DNA of 64,000 nucleotides from Flavobacterium sp. N2038 (GTDB lineage: Bacteria; Bacteroidota; Bacteroidia; Flavobacteriales; Flavobacteriaceae), in the NCBI RefSeq assembly GCF_025947185.1, contig NZ_CP110001.1:2232001-2296000 (forward strand), in the 5' to 3' direction. A program made the translations under genes and the position numbers. A model generated the notes under the pieces. The model was not told the origin of the DNA. It made no database searches and was given only the letters and a program-made list of their open reading frames with translations. Of the stretch, positions 27,501 to 36,500 are shown piece by piece; positions within the stretch are counted from its first letter, which is position 1, and each line of letters opens with the position of its first letter.

Positions 27501-27530
27501 AAAAAAGCTGTCTTTCGGGACAGCTTTTTT
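27501..27530. terminator. Bidirectional terminator between CAP gene and adhesin cluster
   Basis: Perfect 12-base stem AAAAAAGCTGTC (27501-27512) with GACAGCTTTTTT (27519-27530), loop TTTCGG. It ends the minus-strand adhesin operon and backs up the preceding + terminator. Confidence 0.9.
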
Positions 27531-27555
27531 AGGTATAATGATTAAGTGTAATTAA

Positions 27556-29493
27556 CTAAAGCGCAGTGATTATAAATTCACTTCGTCTGTTCATTTGATG
27601 TTCTTCTTCGGTACATGGTACATCGTCAGAACATCTGTTTACAAGTTGTGTTTCGCCGTATCCTTTTCCTGTTAATCTATTTGGAGCAATACCGTTACTA
27701 ATTAACCATTTTATAGTAGATTTTGCTCTTCTGTCAGATAAAGCTTCATTGTATTGGTGTGTTGCTCTACTGTCTGTGTGTGAACGGATATCAAGTTTCA
27801 TTCCCGGATAATCATTCATTACTGCCAGTATTTTTTCTAAGTCTAGTGCTGCTTCACGTCTGATGTTTGATTTATCAAGATCAAAGTAGATCATTTTTAT
27901 GCCGAAGCATTTTCCTAAATCATCACCAACTGTTACACGACATTTGCTTTTAGCCAGTGCAAGAGACTGAGTTGTTTTTCCGGAAGTTTTATCTATGGTA
28001 ACGCTTACTTCTTTGGTTTCATAATTTTCTTTTTCAGCTCTTACATTATAGGTTTTACCACATTCTACAGGCAGAACATAATTTCCTGAAGCATCAGCGA
28101 GAGTGGTACTTAAGACTTCCTGATTTTCATACAGAGAAACTTTTGCTCCCGGTAGAGGTTCTTTGGTCTCAATATCGGTTATTGTTCCGTTTAGCTCCTG
28201 AATACATTTCAGACGTCTTGTCTCCAGAAAGGTGTAAATATCATCAGAACCTAATCCGCCATCTTTATTTGAACTGAAATAGCCTTGTCGCGTAGTCGGA
28301 TCAATAATGTAGGCAAAATCATCTTTAGGAGAATTGATGTCTGCACCAAGATTTTGAATATTTCCTATTTTACCATTACGATCAAACTCTGCCACAAAAA
28401 CGTCCAGACCTCCAAGTCCCGGATGACCATCTGATGCGAAGTAAATTTCGCCATCGTTGGTAACATAAGGAAATGTTTCTTTTCCTTCGGTATTAATACC
28501 TGCACCTAAATTTTCGGGAGTTCCAAAACTTCCGTCAGGATTTATAGCTACCTTATAAAGATCAGATTGTCCGATACTTCCTGGCATATCTGAAGCGAAG
28601 TAAAGCGTTTTTTCATCAGCACTAAGTGCGGGATGTGCTGTACTGTAATTATCACTGGTAAATGGCAGAGCCGTTATATTGGTCCATTTGCCATTTTCAT
28701 TGGTGGCTTTGTATATTTTTACTAAAGTAGTTTTATTATCATCTTTTCCTTTTTTTCCATCTATAAAATTATTTCTTGTAAAGTAGATTGTTTTACCATC
28801 TTTTGTAAAAACCGGAGATGCATCATGAAATTTGGTGTTAATGGCATTCTTAATTTTATTTACTTTAGAAGGAGTATTGGTACTTTGATCAATATCGGCA
28901 AAGTAAAGATTTGTAAAATATTCGCCGGTCCATTTGTGTTTTCTTTGCGAGAAATTACCAGTATCTCTTGCAGAGGCAAAATATAGTTTATTGTCGTGCA
29001 CAAAAGTACCATAGTCTGAATATTTGGAGTTAATGCCAGCATTCTGAATTTTATATCGTCCTGAATTGGCTTTAATCTGATCCAGATAGTTTACATCTTC
29101 TTTATACAGTTTTGCTCTATTGTCGTTTTTGTATTTGGCATTAAATTCATCCAGAATTTTATTTGCTTTAGAAGTTTCGCCAATTGATTTTAGCGATTGA
29201 GCATATCTGTAATAATATTCAGGTTCTACTTCGGTATTCATGGCAAATAATTCATTGTACCATTTTGCAGCACCTTCAAAATTAGAATTAAAATAGTACG
29301 AATTTCCAAGTTTTTTGAACATGTCCTCAGATTTATACCCTTTTTCTGCTACTTTTTCGTACGTTTTTATCGCGTCAACATAAGCGTAGTTGTCATATTT
29401 TTTATCGGCAGCATTTATTTTTGATTGCTGCGAATAACTTTTAAATGAAAAGACACTTATAAATGTTAGGCAAAGGAAAATACAATTTTTCAT
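27556..29493 (-). CDS. OmpA-family protein with TPR and PD40 repeats (adhesin cluster)
   Basis: A 645-residue envelope protein. Order: signal peptide (ends SYSQ), TPR-like helices (about 25-130), PD40/WD40-like beta-propeller repeats (about 185-420, with ASPVFTKDGKTIYFTRN, TLYFASDMPG, EIYFASDGHPGLGGLDVF), a CarboxypepD_reg Ig-like domain (about 432-510) and a C-terminal OmpA domain (535-645, FDLDKSNIRREA, SHTDSRA, NRRSEF) that binds peptidoglycan. Such proteins pair with PorP/SprF next to T9SS type B adhesins and would anchor the export or attachment complex to the cell wall. It is last in the operon, 11 bases after PorP/SprF. Confidence 0.93.
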   Translation of the reverse strand: MKNCIFLCLTFISVFSFKSYSQQSKINAADKKYDNYAYVDAIKTYEKVAEKGYKSEDMFKKLGNSYYFNSNFEGAAKWYNELFAMNTEVEPEYYYRYAQSLKSIGETSKANKILDEFNAKYKNDNRAKLYKEDVNYLDQIKANSGRYKIQNAGINSKYSDYGTFVHDNKLYFASARDTGNFSQRKHKWTGEYFTNLYFADIDQSTNTPSKVNKIKNAINTKFHDASPVFTKDGKTIYFTRNNFIDGKKGKDDNKTTLVKIYKATNENGKWTNITALPFTSDNYSTAHPALSADEKTLYFASDMPGSIGQSDLYKVAINPDGSFGTPENLGAGINTEGKETFPYVTNDGEIYFASDGHPGLGGLDVFVAEFDRNGKIGNIQNLGADINSPKDDFAYIIDPTTRQGYFSSNKDGGLGSDDIYTFLETRRLKCIQELNGTITDIETKEPLPGAKVSLYENQEVLSTTLADASGNYVLPVECGKTYNVRAEKENYETKEVSVTIDKTSGKTTQSLALAKSKCRVTVGDDLGKCFGIKMIYFDLDKSNIRREAALDLEKILAVMNDYPGMKLDIRSHTDSRATHQYNEALSDRRAKSTIKWLISNGIAPNRLTGKGYGETQLVNRCSDDVPCTEEEHQMNRRSEFIITAL

Positions 29494-29504
29494 AATAATT
29501 ATTT

Positions 29505-30422
29505 TTAGAAGAAACGAGGAGTAGTAATTTTACCATTGTTTTTGAAGAACTCATAGCGCAGGAATATCTCGTGAGATCCTGAGTTATAATTATTTAAGTT
29601 TGTGGTTTCACGATCATAACCGTAACCTAAATAAAGACCGTCTGTGATTTGAAATCCAACCATAGCACTCAAAGAAGCGCTCCATCTGTAAGCTACACCA
29701 ACCATAAATTTATCGTAGAACATAAAATTGGCAGAAAGGTCAACTTGTAATGGTGCTCCTTCGACCATTTTAGTTAAAATAGCAGGTTTGAATTTATAGT
29801 ATTGATATTTATCAAGATCAAACACATAACCAGCCATTAAATAGTAATTGATTTTATCTTTGTAAATGGCTATGTCGTTGTCGTCGTAGCGATTTGTTTC
29901 GATAAAATTAGGTACAGATAAACCAACATAAGCTTTGTCTGAGTGCCAGTAAACCCCGGCTCCGACATTTGGAGTAAACTTATTATCCAGATCCTGAAAT
30001 TGTGGATCTCCCTGATCTGAAGGATTTAATTTGCTTACATCTAAATTGAATATATTGGCCGTTCCCTTAATACCAAATGACAGTTTGAAATCTGCTGATG
30101 TTTGTACTGTATATGAAACGTCTACAGATATATTATTCTCATTTGTTGGGCCTATTTTGTCATTTACTAATGAAGCTCCTATACCCAGATTACTATTGTT
30201 TATTGGTGTATTTACAGAGAAACTGCTTGTTTCTGGCGCACCATCAAGTCCAACCCACTGTGTACGGTATAAACCAAATACACTTAAAACTCCACGAGAA
30301 CCTGCGTAGGCAGGATTTATGTTTATTGTGTTGTACATGTATTGGGTATACTGTGCATCTTGCTGCGCATGACCTGCAATAGTTACAAACAGAATGACGA
30401 AGTAAAATAATTTTGTTCTCAT
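29505..30422 (-). CDS. PorP/SprF family T9SS outer-membrane protein
   Basis: A 305-residue beta-barrel of the PorP/SprF family. Signal peptide ends AGHAQ. The family start QDAQYTQYMYNTININPAYAGSRG is clear, and the chain ends in barrel strands (HEIFLRYEFF). In F. johnsoniae, SprF is needed for secretion or surface attachment of the adhesin SprB encoded next to it. Here the gene stands directly behind a giant adhesin with a type B sorting domain, so it is the likely dedicated partner. A minus-strand -7 element (CAAATTTA on the + strand, 30505-30512) could give it a promoter of its own. Confidence 0.93.
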   Translation of the reverse strand: MRTKLFYFVILFVTIAGHAQQDAQYTQYMYNTININPAYAGSRGVLSVFGLYRTQWVGLDGAPETSSFSVNTPINNSNLGIGASLVNDKIGPTNENNISVDVSYTVQTSADFKLSFGIKGTANIFNLDVSKLNPSDQGDPQFQDLDNKFTPNVGAGVYWHSDKAYVGLSVPNFIETNRYDDNDIAIYKDKINYYLMAGYVFDLDKYQYYKFKPAILTKMVEGAPLQVDLSANFMFYDKFMVGVAYRWSASLSAMVGFQITDGLYLGYGYDRETTNLNNYNSGSHEIFLRYEFFKNNGKITTPRFF

Positions 30423-30540
30423 AGTAGATATTTATTATTTCAATTATTACTATTGATTATTTATTAATGAAAGCCTCTAAAAATCTTACAAATTTGTGTT
30501 TTCTCAAATTTACGGATTTTTCTTGTTCTTTTTCTGTAAT

Positions 30541-30570
30541 AGGCTGATATGTCGGTTTTTATATCAGCCT
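30541..30570. terminator. Hairpin between the adhesin gene and porP/sprF
   Basis: AGGCTGATAT (30541-30550) pairs perfectly with ATATCAGCCT (30561-30570). No strong T run follows on the minus strand, so it may attenuate or stabilise the mRNA rather than end it. Confidence 0.5.
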
Positions 30571-30583
30571 TTACAGCTTTTAC

Positions 30584-33500
30584 TTATTTTGAAAGATAGA
30601 GGTATCCGTCTTTTTTGTTTTCGTGAATTACATTATTTCCGTCTAAAGATTTGTAAGTAACAATGTAGAAGTACGTTCCTGTAGGCAATCCGTCAGATTG
30701 TTTAACAGTAGTTCTGCCTCTTGAAGTTCCGTCGAAAGCATTCGTTGTATTGTTGTAATCAGTAGTTTCAAATACTAATATTCCCCAACGATTGTAGATT
30801 TCAACAGTGTTACCAGGGTAGCAGGTAAGGTCATCGATGCTGTCAATTACGAATACATCGTTTATACCGTCTCCATTAGGAGAGAAAGCATTATGTACTA
30901 CAACATTTCCGCATTCTAATACTTTACAGTCATTATTTACAGTCATGTTTACAGCTACAGTTCTTGGGCAATTTTCATCACTTATTCTGTATTCGAATAC
31001 ATAATTACCAAGAGCAAGTCCAAATGGATTTAAAATATTTCCTTGTAATGCATTTGTATTATTGGTATCAATCCAGGTACCGGTTCTTGGGGTATCTGCA
31101 GGCAATAGCGTAAGTAAGTCTACCAGTGTTGAGTCGTCTGTACAGGATGTACTTTGAACTCTGGTAATTGCATTTGGTACTACTACTATTGTAATGGTAC
31201 CGGTATCGCAGCTTTCCGGACTTAACTTGTCGCAGATTTGATAGGTATAAGTATAAGTCCCCGCAGGTGTTAAACTTGGTACTCTAACATTTCCTGATGC
31301 ATCTACAGTAATATTCGGATCTGTTTTGGTAGTACTGTTTTCAGTTGTTGGCAACAATGTAAAGTTTACTAGTTCTAGTGTTGCCGGAACGTTACCTTTA
31401 AAATCATTACTTAAAACATTTCCAACCAATCCAAATTTTCCACATCCTATATCATTATAAGTATCATCTGCGGCAATAATAGGATCAGATACAATTACAG
31501 TTACTATTGCAGTGTCACAGTTTCCTGCGTCGGCATTTTCACAAATTTGGTAAGTAAGTGTGTAAGTACCATTTGGTGTATTTGGCGCTACTGTAACAGT
31601 TCCGTCAGGGTTCAGAGTAAGAGCTCCTTTTGGATCTGGTGTAACTGTAGTCAATGTTAAATCACTTGGATTTACCGGACTGCCATTTAATGTATCATTA
31701 GTATATACGCTTATTACATTTGGTATTCCCGGAATTCCTGAAACCGGACCTGCATTATCGTCATTTGCTAAAATTTCGAAAGTTGGTCTTGCGATACAGA
31801 AAGGATCAGCAGGTGGATAATTTACTGTTATAGTTTCACTTGGATTAACAGAGATTGTTACGTTGGCTGTTGGACGAAGTCCTTCAAATCCATCCGGTGC
31901 CTGAATCCATTTGTTATCCTGGAATACCCATCCTGGCCAGTCGATACCGTTTCCAGCCTGATCTACTTCAGCTCCCGGCCATAATACTCGGCCGCTTAAA
32001 GGTAAATCTGTCATTGTAGTTACCACATTGTTGTTGCTGTCTGCCCAGGCAATTGTTACACCGTTTATAGGAGTAAAGTTTCCGGGAGTTACAACATAAT
32101 CAAGGTAAGGCACATCGTTAACACAAATTGATGTTGCAGTAACGGTCATTACCGGAGCTTCAATTGTGATTGTCACTGTTGCAGTGTCACAATTTGAAGT
32201 TTGATCTGCTTCACAAATTTGATATACCATTGTTAATGTTCCTGTAGGAGCATTTGGTAAAATATCTACAGAACCATCAGGATTTAATTGTAAGAACTCA
32301 TTTGGTGTTACGGTTGTAATAACCACATCAGATGCTGTTACTACTACACCTTCAAGTGTATCATTTACTAACACATTTAATACATTTGGTGTTGTGTGAT
32401 TCACTCCAGGGAATGGTCCGGCACTATCATCATTGGCCACAATATCCTGGAATTCTTTACAAGCTACTCCAAAGTCAATATCTAAATGTACCAGATCTTC
32501 TGGTGTTACATTAACGACATATCCATCGGCACTAGTAACAGTACAAACCGTATGCATTTGTGTTTTGCCTGTTTTAGATTTAATTTTCTTATCTGTAATT
32601 GATGGTAATACCTTAACCAATCCCGTAGCGCCCAGAGCAGCTGCAGCATTATCAAAGTTTGCATCTTTAATAAGTTTTACTTTGTATTCTCCATAAGGAT
32701 TTTCGCTTTCCGGTCTGTTTCTCCAGTATCCCTGAATTCCAACAATCATTTCAGCATGATATCCGTTTGGACCATCAACAAAGACATTAGGGCTCAATGC
32801 ATTTCCGAATCCGCCGGCATTTAATTCACCTGCGTTTTGCGGACCTGTATAACTTCCGTCTCCATTTAGATCAAGCCATTCCCATTGACTGTAATCAATT
32901 GCTCCTTCGCTGTCTGGAATATTTTTAGTTACAACGCCATCATTGTTGGCATCATACCATTCGTCCTGAATTCCGTTACTATTGGTGTCATACCAAACAT
33001 AATCTCCTAAAACCGGAAGGTCTGATTTTCCATATAAGAAATCGTGTACCTGGAATTTACATTCTTCAAGTGTAGTAAAGAATAAACTTGAGTCTACAGG
33101 ATATAATTGATATGCGCTGTTTAAATTGGCATCCTGAACCTGAACTAAGTAGCTTCCTGCAACCATTCCAGAGAAGCTGTATGCTCCATCTGCGCCAGTT
33201 ATACGAATTAAAATAGGACCAGGTGTTGTACCTTGTGGTATTAATGTAACCGGAACATTGGCAATAGGTGTATTAGTGTCTACATTAATAATGTGTCCGG
33301 ATATTTTAACTTTATAATCTGGTTGTGTTATAGTTACTGTTGCAGTTGCGGTACAAGTTTGATCATTAGCATTTACTGGGGATGTTGCAGTAAGTGTATA
33401 AGTTCCTGCTGGTAAATTTGTGTTTCCAACAACTTCATTATTGGCATTTGTGATCACAACGGTAGAACCAGGACTGCTGGTCACTAAAATTGAACCATCT

Positions 33501-36500
33501 GTTCCATCCAGACAAGTTACGTTTGTTGGTACTCCAGATACAGATACTTTATTTTCTACAGTAAAGGTTTGTACAAGTTGAGTTTTGTTACCTGCGCAAT
33601 CTGTTAATGTATAAGTTCTGGTTAAGATATAAGCATCTCCTTCGCAACCGCTGGCTCCGTTGTTAGAGTCGCTCACTGTTACTGTTACAGTTCCGCCACA
33701 ATTATCGGCTTCATCAATTATGTCTGCCGGATTTGCCGCTGGAATATCAGCTATGCTTTGTAGATCTGCCACATCAGCCGGAGCAGTTCCAGTTGGAGGA
33801 GTTGTGTCTCTCACTATAATAACCTGAGTATGTGTAGTCGTATTTCCTCCACAATCGCTGGTTGTCCATTTACGAGTTAAAGTATATTCTGTTCCACATT
33901 CGTTTTTGATATCACTTTTAACTTCAGAATATACAATTGGTAAATTTTCATTGCAATTGTCAGAAACTTGTAATGTAGCTGCTACAGGAACAGCATCGCA
34001 TGAAACTGTAATATCTGTTGGCAGGGTTCCTGTAAATACCGGAGCAGTAGTATCCTGAATTGTAATTACTTGTGTAAAAGTTTGTGAAGTATTTCCGCAA
34101 TCGTCTTTTACTGTCCATGTATTCGTATAAGTTCCTGCATTTGTACAATCTTCAGAAGCTATGAACTGACCACTAATTTTTACAATATTTGTAACATTAG
34201 TGTCGCATAAGTCTGATGCAACTGGAGCTAAAGCTTGTGCTGCTGCCAGAGCTTGTGTGTTGCTACATTCTACGGTTTTATTTAAAGAACCAGTTTGTGT
34301 TGTCCAGGTTGGAGCAGTGGTGTCTTCAATAGTTATAACCTGAGTAAAAGATGTAGTGGTATTTCCGCAGTCGTCTTTTGCAATCCAACTGTTGGTATAG
34401 GTTCCTGCGTTGGCACAAGTTTGTGAAGGTACAAATGGACCGCTTGTTTTAGTATAAGTTACTACAGTACAATTTGCAGTTGCAGTTGGTGCCAGATTTT
34501 GTGCAGCATTTAATCCTGCAGTATCACTACATTCTAGTTTTCTATTCAAAGAGCCAGCCTGAGTTACCCATTGTGGAGCAGCACTATCCTGAATTGTAAT
34601 TACTTGTGTAAATACAGTTGAAGTGTTGTTACAACGATCTTTAGCCACCCATGTATTGGTGTAAGTTCCTGTGCTTCCGCAAGCACCTCTTTGTAACTGA
34701 CCGCTAGTTTTGGTGTAAGTAACAGTTCCTCCGCAATTATCAGTTGCAACCGGTGTTTGAGATTGAGCTGTATTTAATCCTTCTGTGTCACTACATTGTA
34801 GAGTTACATTAAGTGCACCTGCAGCTGTTGTCCAATTTGGAGCAGTTTTGTCCTGAATAGTAATTACCTGAGTAAAGGTTGTAGAAGTATTGTTACAACG
34901 ATCTTTAGCTACCCATGTATTAGTATATGTTCCCGCATTGGCACAATTGGCATTTACTACAAATGAGCCGCTGGTTTTAGTGTAAGTAACAGTTCCACCA
35001 CAGTTATCAGTTGCAACCGGAGCATTTCCTTGTGCAGTATTCAATCCGTTTGTATCACTGCATTCTAAAGTTACATTAAGGGCATTTGCACTAGTTGTCC
35101 ATGTTGGAGCAGTTTTATCTTCGATGGTAATTACCTGAGTAAAAGTTGTAGAAGTGTTGTTGCAACGATCTTTAGCTACCCATGTATTAGTATACGTTCC
35201 TGCATTTGCACAATTGGCATCAACCTGGAATGTTCCACTAGATTTAGTGTAGGTAACAGTTCCGCCACAAGCATCTGTAGCAACCGGAGCATTTGCTTGT
35301 GCAGTATTCAGTCCGTTTGTATCACTGCATGATAATGTTACGTTAAGTGCATTGGCGCTAGTTGTCCAAGTAGGAGCAGTTTTGTCTTCAATCGTAATTA
35401 CCTGAGTAAAAGTGGTAGAAGAGTTGTTGCAACGATCTTTGGCGACCCATGTATTAGTATACGTTCCCGCATTTGCACAATTAGCATTTGCCTGAAATGT
35501 ACCACTGGTTTTAGTATAAGTAACAGTTCCACCGCAATTATCAGTTGCAACCGGAGCATTTGCTTGTGCAGCATTCAATCCGTTTGTGTCACTGCACTCT
35601 AAAGTTACATTAAGATCACCTGCGATTGTTGTCCAGGTTGGAGCAGTTTTATCCTCGATTGTAATTATCTGAGTGAAAGTTGTAGAAGAGTTATTGCAAC
35701 GATCTTTCGCCACCCATGTATTAGTATACGTTCCTGCATTTGCACAATTAGCATTTGCCTGAAATGTACCACTGGTTTTAGTATAAGTAACAGTTCCTCC
35801 ACAGTTATCGGTTGCAACAGGAGCATTTCCTTGTGCGGTATTTAATCCGTCTGTATCGCTGCATGATAAGGTTACATTAAGCGCATTTGCACTAGTTGTC
35901 CATGTAGGAGCAGTTTTATCCTGAATAGTAATTACTTGAGTAAAAGTGGTAGAAGTGTTGTTGCAACGATCTTTCGCCACCCATGTATTAGTATAAGTTC
36001 CTGCATTTGCACAATTAGCGTCAACCTGGAATGTTCCACTAGATTTAGTGTAAGTAACAGTTCCGCCGCAGCCATCAGTTGCAACCGGAGCATTTGCTTG
36101 TGCAGTATTTAAGCCATTAGTATCGCTGCATTCTAATGTTACATTAAGAGCATTAGCAGCTGTTGTCCAATTTGGCCCGGTTTTATCTTCAATTGTAATT
36201 ACCTGAGTAAAAATGGAAGAAGAGTTGTTACAACGATCTTTAGCTATCCAGGTATTAGTATAAGTTCCTGCATTTGCACAATTGGCATCGGCCTGAAACG
36301 AACCACTGGATTTAGTGTAGGTAACAGTTCCGCCACAAGCATCTGTTGCGACTGGAGCATTTCCTTGCGCTGCATTTAAACCTGCAGAATCAGTACACTC
36401 TAAAGTTACATTAAGAGCACCTGCAGCTGTTGTCCAATTTGGCGCAGTTTTATCCTGAATGGTAATTACCTGTGTGAAAGTTGTAGAAGAGTTGTTGCAA